Shown in pieces: positions 45,298 through 55,594 of a stretch of 64,000 bases of DNA. Both the position numbers and the translations under genes were made by a program. The notes beneath the pieces were generated by a model. The model was not told the origin of the DNA. It saw only the letters and a program-made list of their open reading frames with translations, and did not search any database. This DNA comes from an uncultured Bacteroidota bacterium (GTDB taxonomy: Bacteria; Bacteroidota; Bacteroidia; Flavobacteriales_D; Crocinitomicaceae), in assembly GCA_937899625.1 (NCBI GenBank), contig CALCCB010000163.1, positions 1 through 64,000 of the forward strand, written 5' to 3'. Within the stretch, counting starts at the first letter, position 1. The number at the start of each line of letters is the position of its first letter.

Positions 45298-46416
45298 ATG
45301 TTATTTCAACAGGTAACCGGACATGCTGAGTTAAAAAGATTACTGATTCAGGAAGTGAATGATCAAATGATCAGTCATGCTCAATTGTTTCTTGGAAAAA
45401 GCGGTTACGGTTCGTTGCCATTAACGTTAGCCTTTATTCAGTATATTTTTTGTGAAAACAAACAGACGAACGATAGTTGTGGAACATGTCCTTCATGCAT
45501 TAAAGTAAAGAACCTTCAGCATCCAGATCTTCATTTTACCTTTCCGACGGTATTGTCAGAAAACAAAACAAGCGATCCGCTTTTAGGAGAATGGAGAGAT
45601 CAGATTGCGGAGTCTCCCTATTTTGATCTGAATGAGTGGCTCGCAAGAATTGACCCCAAGCTTAGAAACCCAAGCATAGGGGTTGATCAAAGTCAGGAAA
45701 TATTGAAAAAGCTTTCACTCAAGGCATTTGAAGGAAAGTACAAGGTGATGGTGATCTGGATGGCGGAAGAAATGAACCTACAGTGTTCAAATAAATTGTT
45801 GAAGATCTTAGAAGAGCCACCACAGAACACAGTGTTTATTTTATTGGCAGAGTCGGTTGATAGAATTCTACCCACCATTCTATCAAGAACTCAACTACTC
45901 AAGATCCCGAGGATTGATTCAGAGAGTTTATCAAAACATCTTAGAGAAGAATTAAATATTTCTCCTGTCAATCTTCAGTCTGTTCTCGTTCGTGCAGAGG
46001 GGGATAGAATTGAAGCAGAAAAACTGGCCCAGGCTCAGGAGGAGACCAAGACAACAAGAGATATATTTATCCAGATGATGAGGGTCTGCTACAAAAAGAA
46101 TGTGATCGACATGATGGATTGGGCAGAGACCATCGCCTCGGAGGGAAAAGAAGCACAGAAGCAGTTTCTGGAGTATTGTTTGCACATGTTCAGGCAAAGC
46201 ATGCTGAAGAATTATACTCAGGATACCTTGACAAGAGTTTCACCGGAGGAAGATTTGTTTCTCGAGAACTTTGCGAAATACATAACCGGGAATAATATAT
46301 TCGACTTTATGAAGTCCTTCAATGATGCACATTATCACCTGGAAAGAAACGCCAATTCAAGGATTCTTTTCACAACCCTGTGTTTCAATGTGATGAGGTA
46401 CATTCACAAAGCTTGA
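45298..46416 (+). CDS. holB: DNA polymerase III delta-prime subunit
   Basis: A 372-residue AAA+ family clamp-loader subunit. The N-terminus has the family pattern (LFQQVTGHAELKRLLIQEV, SHAQLFLGKSG). The P-loop is degenerate (GKSGYGSLP, no GKT/S), as expected for a non-hydrolysing delta-prime. A zinc-binding cluster follows (Cys in CENKQTNDSCGTCPSC), and the sensor region has KLLKILEEPPQNTVFILLAE with a TILSRTQ motif. First gene of the unit with the PSP1 protein and gldH. TAATTTTA just upstream (45284-45291) is a weak promoter match. Confidence 0.92.
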   Translation: MLFQQVTGHAELKRLLIQEVNDQMISHAQLFLGKSGYGSLPLTLAFIQYIFCENKQTNDSCGTCPSCIKVKNLQHPDLHFTFPTVLSENKTSDPLLGEWRDQIAESPYFDLNEWLARIDPKLRNPSIGVDQSQEILKKLSLKAFEGKYKVMVIWMAEEMNLQCSNKLLKILEEPPQNTVFILLAESVDRILPTILSRTQLLKIPRIDSESLSKHLREELNISPVNLQSVLVRAEGDRIEAEKLAQAQEETKTTRDIFIQMMRVCYKKNVIDMMDWAETIASEGKEAQKQFLEYCLHMFRQSMLKNYTQDTLTRVSPEEDLFLENFAKYITGNNIFDFMKSFNDAHYHLERNANSRILFTTLCFNVMRYIHKA

Positions 46417-46466
46417 GGGTCATCCAATGATTAATTTGTTATTTTTACAATCATTAAAAGCGATTT

Positions 46467-47756
46467 ATGGGATGCTCAAATTGTAGTAGTGGAGGAGGAA
46501 CACCAAGAGGGTGTAAGAACAATGGAACATGCAGTTCGGGAGGATGTAATAAGCTTGAGGTATTTGATTGGTTAGCGAATATTTCTTTGCCACAGGGACA
46601 CTCAGAATATGACATCGTAGAAGTACGATTCAAGAACAGCCGAAAGAACTTTTATAGAAATTCAAAATCACTTGCCTTACATGTAGGGGATATTGTCGTT
46701 GTTGAGGCTAGTCCGGGATATGACGTAGGTGTAGTTTCTGTAACTGGAGAGATTGCGAAGATCCAAGTGAAGAAAAAGGCTCCTGGTTTCAAACCGATGG
46801 AAGCTCGAAAGATCACAAGGGTAGCAGTTCAGGAGGAAGTTGACAAATGGATACAAGCTAGGTCTCTTGAAAAAGAGGTAATGTACAAATCCAGAACGCT
46901 TGCAGTGAATCTTGGTCTCGAAATGAAAATCTCGGATGTAGAATATCAGGGAGACCTTTCAAAAGCAACGTTTTACTATACAGCGGATAGCCGAGTAGAC
47001 TTTAGACAGTTGATCAAGGATATGGCGGATCAGTTTAAGATCCGTGTTGAAATGCGGCAGATAGGCTCAAGGCAAGAGGCTTCTCGTTTAGGAGGAATTG
47101 GATCTTGTGGACGTGAGTTGTGTTGTTCTACATGGTTAACCGACTTCCGCTCTGTTTCTACGAGTGCAGCAAGATATCAGCAGCTATCTTTAAACCCTCA
47201 AAAACTCGCCGGTCAATGCGGTAAGTTGAAATGCTGTCTGAATTATGAATTGGATATGTACCTTGATACGATCAAGTCTTTCCCAAAAGGAGACACGAGA
47301 TTACAAACGGAAAAAGGATCTGCACATCATATAAAAACAGACGTGTTTAAAGCACAAATGTGGTACGTGTATGATGGAGAAGCGGGTGCAGGTTCTGGGT
47401 TGATCGCACTTTCTCCTGAAAGAGTTCGCGAGATCATTCAAATGAACAAGGAGGGTAAAAAACCGAAGGAACTCGTTGAATATACAGAGCAGAAGGAGGT
47501 CTTTAAAGAGCCTGACTATTCAAATGTAGTGGGTCAGGATAGCCTGAACAGATTTGAGCACGCATTCAAATTAAAAAAGAAAAAGAAAAAACCTAGAAGA
47601 GATAATCGACCGGAAGGATCATCTGCCCCACAACAGGTAGAACCAAGGGCGCCACGAGCTGAGAATCCTCAGCCATCTGGAACCCCTAATCCGAACAAGA
47701 AAAAGCGAAGACCAAACCGAAAAAAGGGAGGAAACAATAATAATCCAGCTGAATGA
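46467..47756 (+). CDS. PSP1-domain (RicT-like) protein
   Basis: A 429-residue cytoplasmic protein. It begins with a Cys- and Gly-rich segment (MGCSNCSSGGG, then several more Cys) and continues with the PSP1 domain, whose Cys signature is seen in GSCGRELCCSTWL and GQCGKLKCCLNYE. The C-terminus is a Lys/Arg/Pro/Asn-rich tail suited to nucleic acid binding. In Firmicutes the homolog RicT (YaaT) works in a complex affecting RNA processing and competence; the role in Bacteroidota is not known. It sits between holB and gldH and overlaps gldH by four bases (ATGA). Confidence 0.9.
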   Translation: MGCSNCSSGGGTPRGCKNNGTCSSGGCNKLEVFDWLANISLPQGHSEYDIVEVRFKNSRKNFYRNSKSLALHVGDIVVVEASPGYDVGVVSVTGEIAKIQVKKKAPGFKPMEARKITRVAVQEEVDKWIQARSLEKEVMYKSRTLAVNLGLEMKISDVEYQGDLSKATFYYTADSRVDFRQLIKDMADQFKIRVEMRQIGSRQEASRLGGIGSCGRELCCSTWLTDFRSVSTSAARYQQLSLNPQKLAGQCGKLKCCLNYELDMYLDTIKSFPKGDTRLQTEKGSAHHIKTDVFKAQMWYVYDGEAGAGSGLIALSPERVREIIQMNKEGKKPKELVEYTEQKEVFKEPDYSNVVGQDSLNRFEHAFKLKKKKKKPRRDNRPEGSSAPQQVEPRAPRAENPQPSGTPNPNKKKRRPNRKKGGNNNNPAE

Positions 47757-48226
47757 AAAGAGTGATTGCTTTTTTTCTTTTGGTAAGCACGCTTTCGCTT
47801 ACTTCCTGTGATGAAGCTCCTGTCTATGAAAAAGTATACTCTTTTGAGAATAAAAGCTGGGATCAGCAACAAAAACTTAATTTCAAAGTGGACATCAAGG
47901 ATATAGATCAGGAATATGATTTTATCATTACCCTTCGAACAACAACGGACTATAACTATAATAATCTTTGGATCTTTCTGAATACAATAACACCTTCTGG
48001 AAAGAAGGCAAGAGAACCTTTCGAGATAAAAGTAACCAATCCTGATGGATCTTGGGCGGGTATTAAAACTGGTACAGTTGTCGAGTTTCCACTTAAATTC
48101 AACAGCAGGAAGTTACCTGAGGAAGGTGTTTATTCGTTCGTAGTTGAGCAAGGAATAACTGCCACAGAGATCACCGAAGTGCTGGACATGGGATTCAGAG
48201 TAGACAGGGTGTCCAAAGAAAAGTAA
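47753..48226 (+). CDS. gldH: Gliding motility lipoprotein GldH
   Basis: A 157-residue lipoprotein with lipobox LTSC (Cys20) matching the GldH family (DEAPVYEKVYSFENKSWDQQ; ITLRTTTDYNYNNLWIFL; VEQGITATEITEVLDMGFRV). In Flavobacterium, GldH is needed for gliding and is linked to T9SS function. It is translationally coupled to the PSP1 gene through ATGA, an arrangement I recall as conserved in Bacteroidota. Its stop codon abuts that of the convergent DUF2490 gene (TAATTA). The presence of gldH does not prove that the cells glide. Confidence 0.93.
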   Translation: MKRVIAFFLLVSTLSLTSCDEAPVYEKVYSFENKSWDQQQKLNFKVDIKDIDQEYDFIITLRTTTDYNYNNLWIFLNTITPSGKKAREPFEIKVTNPDGSWAGIKTGTVVEFPLKFNSRKLPEEGVYSFVVEQGITATEITEVLDMGFRVDRVSKEK

Positions 48227-48913
48227 TTACTTCTCTTTCTTCTTCTTCTTTTTAATGGTATACCCGTAGCTTAGGCTAACAATATGTCTTGTCCTTGGAT
48301 TCGGAAGATTAATCCTGGTATCATAAATATATCCAAAGGAAACCTCATGATCAGACTTGAGATCAAGCTCAAATCCACCAAAGATTCTCATCTTGTTGAT
48401 CTGCCGACCAAATTCTCCAAATTTTGGATTGTAGAACATTTCTGCGTTTATGATCGGAGACAAGATAAAATTGTTGACATCATATTTTACTTCCAGCTTT
48501 CCTCTCAGTGCTCGATCAAATTCAGGCTCATAAAACTCAGATGATGACAGCCTATCAAAGGAATACTGATATCGGGCTCGCGCCTTGAAATAAAAACGAT
48601 CAATCTGATATTTCCCGTCAAGATTAAAGTTTACGCGATGAGAATTTGTGTAATATCCGGTTAATTGCTTGTCGTAAATATACCTGTAGTCACAGGAAAA
48701 ACGCAAGAATTTGTTCACTTTGTATTTTAAGGACGCTTGAGGAAATATAGTGCTTAAACCATTGGACCCAAACCTGGTTGTAACTTCTGCTCCCCAGTCA
48801 AGGTTCTTAATAACCCTTCCACTTACTCCTATTTCGGTCCACAGCATTCCCTCCTGCATCTGAGCACCCAGAATCAATGGTAACATTGCAAAAAGAAGCG
48901 TGATTTTTCTCAT
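48227..48913 (-). CDS. DUF2490 outer-membrane-type protein
   Basis: A 228-residue exported protein with a signal peptide to about residue 17 (LILGAQ) and alternating beta strands (WTEIGVSGRVIKNLDWGAEV, FLRFSCDYRYIYDKQLTG, YKIDRFYFKARARYQYS) as in DUF2490, a predicted outer-membrane barrel family of Bacteroidota. Function unknown. Its ATG overlaps the TGA of the lipoprotein gene upstream (TGATG), so they form an operon. The Lys-rich C-terminus (KKKKKKEK) is odd for a barrel that should end in an aromatic residue. Confidence 0.82.
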   Translation of the reverse strand: MRKITLLFAMLPLILGAQMQEGMLWTEIGVSGRVIKNLDWGAEVTTRFGSNGLSTIFPQASLKYKVNKFLRFSCDYRYIYDKQLTGYYTNSHRVNFNLDGKYQIDRFYFKARARYQYSFDRLSSSEFYEPEFDRALRGKLEVKYDVNNFILSPIINAEMFYNPKFGEFGRQINKMRIFGGFELDLKSDHEVSFGYIYDTRINLPNPRTRHIVSLSYGYTIKKKKKKEK

Positions 48914-49317
48914 CAGATCTTTTTGATGTAGATCGTGTCTACTTCAATTGTTGATTTCTTGTTGGTGATTTCAACCTCAACCATTTTTGCGGCCTTTCCG
49001 CTTGGATCAGTACTGCTGTCTTCGTAAACAAAAAGTTTGTAAGTACCATTGTTCAGGTATTTAAACTCAAAAGAACCATCGTATGAAGTTTTCAGGTCAT
49101 CATCATAAAAAGTGTCATCTGCACCATAAATGATAAAGATGTCTTGATCTGCCGCGGGATATTCAGCCACGATGTTAGACCCAATGTACTTTTGTTCTAT
49201 AACAACTCCTTTGATGGTTGATGTCCCCCCTTGACCTTCAACTTTTTTACAAGATGAGATCATTGCCAAAGACAATAAACCAAAAACTAACGTAAGCAAT
49301 CCTTTCATTCTTCTCAT
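48913..49317 (-). CDS. Small lipoprotein with carboxypeptidase-regulatory-like domain
   Basis: A 134-residue lipoprotein (lipobox MISSC, Cys23) with a single beta-sandwich resembling carboxypeptidase-regulatory or transthyretin-like domains (TIKGVVIEQKYIG, SYDGSFEFKYLNNGTYKLFVYEDS). It is the first gene of a pair with the DUF2490 protein. It resembles in layout the two lipoproteins at 59629-60410. Function unknown; such domains usually serve adhesion or stability at the surface. TATCTTCG on the minus strand (49371-49378) is a possible variant -7 element. Confidence 0.78.
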   Translation of the reverse strand: MRRMKGLLTLVFGLLSLAMISSCKKVEGQGGTSTIKGVVIEQKYIGSNIVAEYPAADQDIFIIYGADDTFYDDDLKTSYDGSFEFKYLNNGTYKLFVYEDSSTDPSGKAAKMVEVEITNKKSTIEVDTIYIKKI

Positions 49318-49412
49318 GTATTGATTTCGATCAGCTTATGAATTCAACCTTTCATCTAGTTTGATCGTCTCGAAGATACGAAGACATTTAATATTTTCGT
49401 AATATTGATAAA

Positions 49413-49420
49413 TAACTTTG
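49413..49420 (+). promoter_or_regulatory. Predicted -7 element TAACTTTG of the CotH-PorP operon
   Basis: Matches TAnnTTTG, 29 bases before the ATG at 49450. It lies downstream of the in-frame TTG at 49405, which supports the ATG. Confidence 0.55.
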
Positions 49421-49449
49421 CTCGTTGCGGGTTTAAATACTTACTAACT

Positions 49450-52400
49450 ATGAAACAGTCGCTATTTCTGTTTTTTTCGTTGATGTTTTTTGGAGCGAAT
49501 GCTCAGGTTATCATAAACGAATATTCTTGTTCAAATATTACCGGCCCTACAGATGCCTACGGGCAACGAGAAGACTGGGTCGAGCTGTATAATACATCAG
49601 CGTCTCCTGTGGACCTCACAGGTTATTATTTGTCTGATAAAATTGCCAATCCAACGAAGTGGATGATACCGTCGGGAACGATTCCAGCAAATGGATTTCT
49701 AATGGTTTTTTGTTCAGGAAGGGGAACCGTCAACGGCACACAACTTCACCCAAATTTTAAGTTAACCCAGACGGATGGTGAATGGATTATTTTGTCTAAT
49801 TCCTTTGGCAACATTATAGAATCCTATGAAATTACGCAGACAACAAAACAAAATCATTCGATAGGGAGGGAGACAAACGGTGCCGCAACCTGGAAACTAT
49901 TTACAACACCAACCCCAAATGCAAACAATACAGGCGGGGTTAATTTTTACACTCCGACACCAGTATTTAGTGTTGCACCAGGTTTTTATCCAGGGGCTCA
50001 GTCGGTAACGATCACGTGCCCTGATCTAACAGCAACAATACGTTATACGGTAGATGGATCGGTTCCCACAACAACGTCAACCTTGTATTCTGCACCAGTG
50101 AGCATTACTACCACTAAAGTGCTAAGGGCAAAAGCATTTTCTTCCAACGAGCCTAGTTTTACAATGTCTTCTACCTACTTCATTAATGTTACTCATACGG
50201 TTCCTGTCGTTTCAGTTGCTGGTGCAGGCACAGGAAGTGTTCAGTCATTATTAAATGGAAATCAGAGCCTTACCCCGCAAGGGTTTTTTGAATTATTCGA
50301 AGAAGATGGCACGTACATAGATAAAGGAGAAGGAGAATTCAACAAGCACGGGAATGACTCTTGGGCCTACGATCAAAGGGGCTTTGATGTCATCATGAAA
50401 GATCAGTTTGGTTATAACGGAGACATAGATCACCAGATCTTTCCAAACAAAGCAAGAACAGGTTTTCAACGACTGATTTTGAAGCCTGGTGCGTCTGATA
50501 ATTATCCTTTTGAAAATGGTGGTGCCCATATCCGTGACCCATACATTCATACTCTTTCTCAAAGAGCCAAGCTGAAGGTGGATGAAAGAACCTGGAGACC
50601 ATGTGTGGTGTACGTAAACGGTCAGTATTGGGGTGTTTATGAGCTAAGAGAAAAGGTGGATGATGCCGATTTTACAGACTATTATTACGATCAGGACGAA
50701 TACAATTTACAGTTTCTAAAAACCTGGGGAGGTACATGGACAGAATACGGAGGAGCACAGTCCCAAACAGACTGGAACAATCTTCGGAACTATATCATGA
50801 CCAACAATATGGGGAATGCCGCAAACTTCAACTATGTTGACTCTTTATTTAACTGGGAGTCTTTGGCAGATTACTTTATGGTTAATTCATGGACCGTTAA
50901 TCAAGACTGGCTCAACTGGAACACCGCATGGTGGAGAGGAAGAGACCCTCTTGGTGATAAAAAGAAATGGCGATACACGCTTTGGGATATGGATGCTACT
51001 TTTGGACATTACGTCAACTACACCGGAATTCCGGACAACAGCCCAAATGCAGACCCATGTAATGCTGAAAGTTTAAATAACCCTGGGGGGCAAGGACACA
51101 CTGACATTCTCGAAAAATTAATAAATGAACAACCTATAGTAGAGCAGTATTATGTCACGAGATATGTTGACCTTTTAAACACGTATTTTGATTGCCCTTA
51201 CATGATTCAGTTGCTGGATAGTATGGTGAATGAAATTGCCCCTGAAATGCCGGCTCAAATTGCAAGATGGGGTGGCTCAATGGCCGAATGGCAAAGTAAC
51301 GTTCAGGATATCCGGGATTTTATCAATGCAAGATGTCCTGGATTAGTTGATGGGCTTATCGATTGTTATGAATTAACAGGTCCGTTTGCCACCACTTTTG
51401 ATGTATCACCACCACTTGCTGGAGAAATAAAAGTAAATTCAATTTGGGCCCCTACTTACCCTTGGTCAGCCGACTATTTTGGGGGAATAAATACAAACGT
51501 AATTGCAAGAGCGTTCCCTGGTTATGTATTTGATCATTGGGAATTCACTACAGGACCAATGGCTTTGGCAATCACAGAAGACACAAATAGTATAGTAATC
51601 AATATACCTGAAAATATTGTTGCAGTTTTTATTCCAGACAATCCTGATCTGGATGGCGATGGGTGTTTAAATGTAGATGAAATTGCCGCTGGTACAGATC
51701 CGTCCAACCCTGATACAGATGGAGATGGCGAAAATGACTGTGCTGAAATCGGACCGGATGTGAATAATCCTCTTGACACGGATGGAGATGGAATTATTGA
51801 TGCACTGGAGTCCTCTACCGTCGATTCAGATGGTGACGGGGTGAACGATGAGTCAGACCCTGCGAATGACGACCCATGTATACCAAATCTTAATGCAGGA
51901 CCGTGTGATCAAGATGGAGATGGCCTGACCAATACAGAAGAGGGAGCTCAAGGAACGAATCCAACCAATCCAGATACTGATGGTGACGGAATAAATGATG
52001 GTGATGAGGTGACAGGTGGATCAGATCCAAATGACCCATGTGATCCGAACGATATGCTACCTGGATGTCAGACAGATTCTGATGGCGATGGAGTAACTGA
52101 TGCTCGTGAGACGACTGACGGCACGAACCCAAATGAGCCATGTGATTATCTGGTTGCGTCAATCACCCTTCCAATGGTTGCAGGACAAGATTGTGATCAG
52201 GATGGAATCATCGATCAAACTGAAATTGCAAACGGAACAGATCCTTTTGATCCTTGTGACCCTAATGACGCAGGAGTTGAGTGTGTGACCGGGGTATATT
52301 TACCTACGGCATTCTCTCCAAACGAGACAGGACCGAATGGCAACAATATGCTATCGATTATTGCAGGAAAGGATGTATTGAGCTTCTCTATTTCGATCTA

Positions 52401-52587
52401 TGACCGTTGGGGTAATTTGATTGTTACTGTTTCTAAAACAGAAGGAGTTGCCGGGTTGACAGAATTATGGGATGGAACATTCAATGGTCAGCCTTGTAAT
52501 GCAGGAGTGTATGCATTTATGCTGGACATTAAATATCTTACAGGTGAAAAGGAAATGCGTTCAGGTAATATAACGTTGATAAGATGA
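49450..52587 (+). CDS. Secreted CotH-kinase protein with lamin-tail, TSP3 and T9SS type B domains
   Basis: A 1045-residue exported protein. It has a signal peptide ([19 protein letters not shown]), a lamin-tail domain (about residues 20-130, VIINEYSC ... [10 protein letters not shown]), a chitobiase/beta-hexosaminidase C-terminal-type unit (about 160-240, [17 protein letters not shown]), and a CotH kinase-like domain (about 250-600, ending [17 protein letters not shown]). Thrombospondin type 3 calcium repeats (DxDxDG, about 730-940) and a gliding-motility-associated C-terminal sorting domain (from [11 protein letters not shown], about 950) follow. It should be exported by T9SS and held at the surface. 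It overlaps the PorP/SprF gene (ATGA). Confidence 0.88.
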   Translation: MKQSLFLFFSLMFFGANAQVIINEYSCSNITGPTDAYGQREDWVELYNTSASPVDLTGYYLSDKIANPTKWMIPSGTIPANGFLMVFCSGRGTVNGTQLHPNFKLTQTDGEWIILSNSFGNIIESYEITQTTKQNHSIGRETNGAATWKLFTTPTPNANNTGGVNFYTPTPVFSVAPGFYPGAQSVTITCPDLTATIRYTVDGSVPTTTSTLYSAPVSITTTKVLRAKAFSSNEPSFTMSSTYFINVTHTVPVVSVAGAGTGSVQSLLNGNQSLTPQGFFELFEEDGTYIDKGEGEFNKHGNDSWAYDQRGFDVIMKDQFGYNGDIDHQIFPNKARTGFQRLILKPGASDNYPFENGGAHIRDPYIHTLSQRAKLKVDERTWRPCVVYVNGQYWGVYELREKVDDADFTDYYYDQDEYNLQFLKTWGGTWTEYGGAQSQTDWNNLRNYIMTNNMGNAANFNYVDSLFNWESLADYFMVNSWTVNQDWLNWNTAWWRGRDPLGDKKKWRYTLWDMDATFGHYVNYTGIPDNSPNADPCNAESLNNPGGQGHTDILEKLINEQPIVEQYYVTRYVDLLNTYFDCPYMIQLLDSMVNEIAPEMPAQIARWGGSMAEWQSNVQDIRDFINARCPGLVDGLIDCYELTGPFATTFDVSPPLAGEIKVNSIWAPTYPWSADYFGGINTNVIARAFPGYVFDHWEFTTGPMALAITEDTNSIVINIPENIVAVFIPDNPDLDGDGCLNVDEIAAGTDPSNPDTDGDGENDCAEIGPDVNNPLDTDGDGIIDALESSTVDSDGDGVNDESDPANDDPCIPNLNAGPCDQDGDGLTNTEEGAQGTNPTNPDTDGDGINDGDEVTGGSDPNDPCDPNDMLPGCQTDSDGDGVTDARETTDGTNPNEPCDYLVASITLPMVAGQDCDQDGIIDQTEIANGTDPFDPCDPNDAGVECVTGVYLPTAFSPNETGPNGNNMLSIIAGKDVLSFSISIYDRWGNLIVTVSKTEGVAGLTELWDGTFNGQPCNAGVYAFMLDIKYLTGEKEMRSGNITLIR

Positions 52588-53615
52588 GGTTGAAGCACAC
52601 AATTTTAATTGGAGTATTATTTTCGGGGTTCACGTTGTTTGGGCAGGATATTCATTTCACTCAAACAGCCCAAACTCCATTACTCATTAACCCTGCTTCT
52701 GCGGGTGTTTATGACGGTTGGGAAAGAGTCATGATCAATCATAGAAATCAGTGGTTGGGAGCAGGCACTCAATTCATGACAACAAACATTGCTGCCGATG
52801 CTAACTTCGGAAAAACGAGGCTGAACGATAAGGCTCACTTGGGTGTTGGGGTCAATTTCTACAATGATATAGGAGGCGATTCAAAATTTGGAATGCAAAA
52901 AGGTGCTCTTACCTTGAGTGGAATTCTTCCAGCGGGTAATGGTCATATTTTCTCTGCTGGAATTCAGGGTGGTTTTGCTTCCAGGAAGGCAGATCTTTCA
53001 CGTGTTACATGGATGTCACAATGGAACGGGTCGGGATTTGATCAAACGCTGTATTCTGGTGAAGCAAATGGCGCGAGCTCATTTACATACATGGATGCAG
53101 CTGCAGGACTTTTCTACACCTATGATGGTGGCCAGAATACGTTTCAGCGAAATAATGATTTCAAATTTCAGATTGGATTTTCTGGATACAATTTGAATAG
53201 ACCCCAACTGAAATATGTAACTGTTGATGCTGATCGACTTTATCGCAAATGGATTGGCCACGTAGGTGTAATTGCAGATTTAACAGCCACAAACTGGTCA
53301 ATTGACGCAAACGCAGTACAGGTTATCCAAGGGCCTCACATGGAAACGATTTTAGGATTATTGTTTCGTTATAGGTTCCAAGATGGAACAAAGATCACAG
53401 GAAATTTTCAAGATTCATATTTTGGTTTCGGAATGTATTACAGACATAGAGATGCCATTGCACCGACCATCATGTTAGACTGGAAAGGTTTCAGATTTGG
53501 GGTTTCATACGATGTAACGATCTCTGCGTTAAGGAATGCTTATAATGGAGGTTCATTGGAGTTCACACTGGCCTATACCAATCTCAGTCACGCTTTATTC
53601 AAGGGAAGGAGATAA
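52584..53615 (+). CDS. PorP/SprF family outer membrane protein (T9SS partner)
   Basis: A 343-residue outer-membrane protein of the PorP/SprF family. After the signal peptide (SGFTLFGQ) it shows the family start [36 protein letters not shown], and barrel strands continue to the end. Members act with individual T9SS substrates, usually type B ones encoded next door. Here its start overlaps the stop of the CotH protein gene (ATGA), so it is probably the dedicated anchor or export partner of that protein. Its stop abuts the convergent small gene at 53616 (TAATTA). Confidence 0.93.
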   Translation: MRLKHTILIGVLFSGFTLFGQDIHFTQTAQTPLLINPASAGVYDGWERVMINHRNQWLGAGTQFMTTNIAADANFGKTRLNDKAHLGVGVNFYNDIGGDSKFGMQKGALTLSGILPAGNGHIFSAGIQGGFASRKADLSRVTWMSQWNGSGFDQTLYSGEANGASSFTYMDAAAGLFYTYDGGQNTFQRNNDFKFQIGFSGYNLNRPQLKYVTVDADRLYRKWIGHVGVIADLTATNWSIDANAVQVIQGPHMETILGLLFRYRFQDGTKITGNFQDSYFGFGMYYRHRDAIAPTIMLDWKGFRFGVSYDVTISALRNAYNGGSLEFTLAYTNLSHALFKGRR

Positions 53616-53855
53616 TTACTTTTTAATCAGGGATCTGAAAAAGGAAAGGATCCTCTTTCTGAAAAGAAACATGATCAGAAGGTACGGGATGATCATTAAA
53701 TAAAGGATTCCTGTATTGATATTGCTACCAAATGAATCCTCGTCCAGCTCACTCCCCTGTTCGGTAAGCAACTTGCATTGTGAACAACCTTGCCCATAAG
53801 AGATTGCGCCAGCGGCAACAATCAATAAAACAGCAAAGAGCACCCATTTCTTCAT
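53616..53855 (-). CDS. Small exported membrane protein, unknown
   Basis: A 79-residue protein with a signal peptide or signal anchor (MKKWVLFAVLLIVAAGAISYG), a short loop with CSQC and acidic residues (ELDEDSFGS), a second membrane helix (about residues 50-66) and a basic C-terminus (RSLIKK). No family is recognised. Codon use and the good start support a real gene. TAACTTTA (53860-53867, minus strand) just upstream is a variant -7 element. It is convergent with the PorP/SprF gene with no gap. Confidence 0.7.
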   Translation of the reverse strand: MKKWVLFAVLLIVAAGAISYGQGCSQCKLLTEQGSELDEDSFGSNINTGILYLMIIPYLLIMFLFRKRILSFFRSLIKK

Positions 53856-53962
53856 GAAGTAAAGTTAGTAATTCTACCAGAAAAGACTTTTATCCTGGTT
53901 GATAAACTTGTGAACTGTAGCTCACAATGATTAACGGATTAAGGATAGAGAAGAAATTGAAT

Positions 53963-53970
53963 TAAATTTG
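53963..53970 (+). promoter_or_regulatory. Predicted -7 element TAAATTTG of the TPR lipoprotein gene
   Basis: Matches TAnnTTTG and ends four bases before the ATG at 53975, predicting a leaderless or nearly leaderless transcript. Confidence 0.55.
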
Positions 53971-53974
53971 TGTC

Positions 53975-55015
53975 ATGATGAATAAGAATTGGATTTGGGC
54001 TTGGATGTTAGCCATCGCAGTTGGCCAGCTTGTTTCTTGTGGTGGAACTGAAAAGAACACGAAACTTCCTAAAGACCTGGATAGCCTTATTGTTATGTTT
54101 CCTGATTCAGTTGAACTATTGATCAAAAGAGGAAATAACAGTTTAAAGGTCTACGATTATCGTCAGGCGATGGCCGATGGCGCTAAGGCTTTTCGTTTGG
54201 ACAGCAATAATGTCGATGCAAGAATGCTTTATGCAGATGTATTGAATAATCGACCGGAAAGAACGATTGAAGAGATCGCTGAAGCACAAGTGCATTACAA
54301 GTTGATCATTTCCAAACAACCAAACAACCAAAGGGGATTAGTAGGATTGGCATCTACGTTTAGTCAGCAAATGGATTTCGAAAGGTCCTTTCAATACATT
54401 AATGAGGCACTTAAAGTAAATCCTAAGTACAGAGATGCATACATAATGAAGGGTTCAAATTACTTAGTATTGAGTAAACTAAACCCAGAAAAAGATGGTT
54501 CAGCCGGCAAGAAATACCTTGACCTGGCAAAATCGTCATATGAGACCGCAGTACAGCAAGACCCCAATTTTTATGAAGCGTACTTAATGTTGGGATCATT
54601 GTATCAGGCAGAGAAAAACCCTATTTGTCTGGAGTATTATACCACTGCTGCTTCATTACAACCGGAAAATGCAGAAGTATTGTATCCCCTTGCATACGCC
54701 AAACAGGAGTTTGGTCAGCGCGATGAGGCCATTGATTTGTACAGACAGATGATCCAGCTTGACACAACGTACGCCGAAGCACTGTTTCAGATCGGGTATA
54801 TCAAACAGTTTTACATTGGTGACCTCGATAGCGCGATCTATTATTACAATTCCGCTATTCAGACGGAGCCACGATATGTTGAAGCATGGCACAACATTGG
54901 ACTCTGCTATGAGACTAAAGGAGATAAAACGATGGCCCTGAAATCTTATGGAAAAGCCTTAAAATACGATCCAAATTTCGAATTATCCAGAAAGCAGGCC
55001 GATGCCCTTCGCTAA
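53975..55015 (+). CDS. TPR-repeat lipoprotein
   Basis: A 346-residue lipoprotein with lipobox VSC (Cys22) followed by tetratricopeptide repeats covering residues about 45-340 (SLKVYDYRQAMADGAKAFRLD, RSFQYINEALKVNPKYRDAY, EAWHNIGLCYETKGDKTMAL and others). TPR proteins are scaffolds for protein complexes; the partner is unknown. It is followed immediately by a small membrane protein gene whose ATG begins right after the stop, so both are probably one unit. Confidence 0.9.
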   Translation: MMNKNWIWAWMLAIAVGQLVSCGGTEKNTKLPKDLDSLIVMFPDSVELLIKRGNNSLKVYDYRQAMADGAKAFRLDSNNVDARMLYADVLNNRPERTIEEIAEAQVHYKLIISKQPNNQRGLVGLASTFSQQMDFERSFQYINEALKVNPKYRDAYIMKGSNYLVLSKLNPEKDGSAGKKYLDLAKSSYETAVQQDPNFYEAYLMLGSLYQAEKNPICLEYYTTAASLQPENAEVLYPLAYAKQEFGQRDEAIDLYRQMIQLDTTYAEALFQIGYIKQFYIGDLDSAIYYYNSAIQTEPRYVEAWHNIGLCYETKGDKTMALKSYGKALKYDPNFELSRKQADALR

Positions 55016-55594
55016 ATGAACGCAGATAAAACAGTTTGGCTTAAAATTGTCAGCGACTCCATTATTCCGCTATTAGGATTTTTCTTGTGGGATTGGTCGA
55101 TCTATTTTATCGTTCTCTTTTTGTGTTTGGATCTCATTTCTCATGAACTGGTGTACCATTTGAATTTTAATTTTTTGAGGAAGTTTCAGAACCATAGCTT
55201 TTCAAAGGGTTCATTACTGTCCTTGCCGCTTGTTCTGATTTCTTTAGCAATTATTCAGTTTTCTTTATTGGTTCTGTATTCAGAATCAAATCCACTGAAG
55301 GAGCTGATCGAGTTCTTGTCATACGAGGATATGGGTATTGCACAGGGATATATATTAATCCCTTTGATTGGATTAATGGCTTTTCAGGAAATGAAATTGT
55401 TTCAAATGAGGAGGGACATCAATACGATCAACATAGATATATTTATCAAAGCCCACATTAAAAAGAGACTTATCCTGTTGATTTGTACTCTTGTTGGACT
55501 TGGACTTGCTTACGTGCAACTACCAGAGATAATGATCCTGGTCTTGATCATTCTGACAATGTCAGCGCTGCAATTCTTACTTTCTTCTCGATGA
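55016..55594 (+). CDS. Predicted membrane protein, unknown
   Basis: A 192-residue membrane protein with about five helices (near residues 17-40, 66-85, 107-122, 150-165 and 168-188). No family is recognised. It starts at the base after the TPR lipoprotein stop codon. Its last 18 bases overlap the convergent flippase-like gene. The repeated hydrophobic helices and short loops give no hint of substrate or catalytic residues. Confidence 0.7.
   Translation: MNADKTVWLKIVSDSIIPLLGFFLWDWSIYFIVLFLCLDLISHELVYHLNFNFLRKFQNHSFSKGSLLSLPLVLISLAIIQFSLLVLYSESNPLKELIEFLSYEDMGIAQGYILIPLIGLMAFQEMKLFQMRRDINTINIDIFIKAHIKKRLILLICTLVGLGLAYVQLPEIMILVLIILTMSALQFLLSSR

Noticed and set aside
52994-53011. Partial parS-like sequence TTTCACGTGTTAC
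   Set aside because: Only one half matches the consensus and it lies inside the PorP/SprF coding region.
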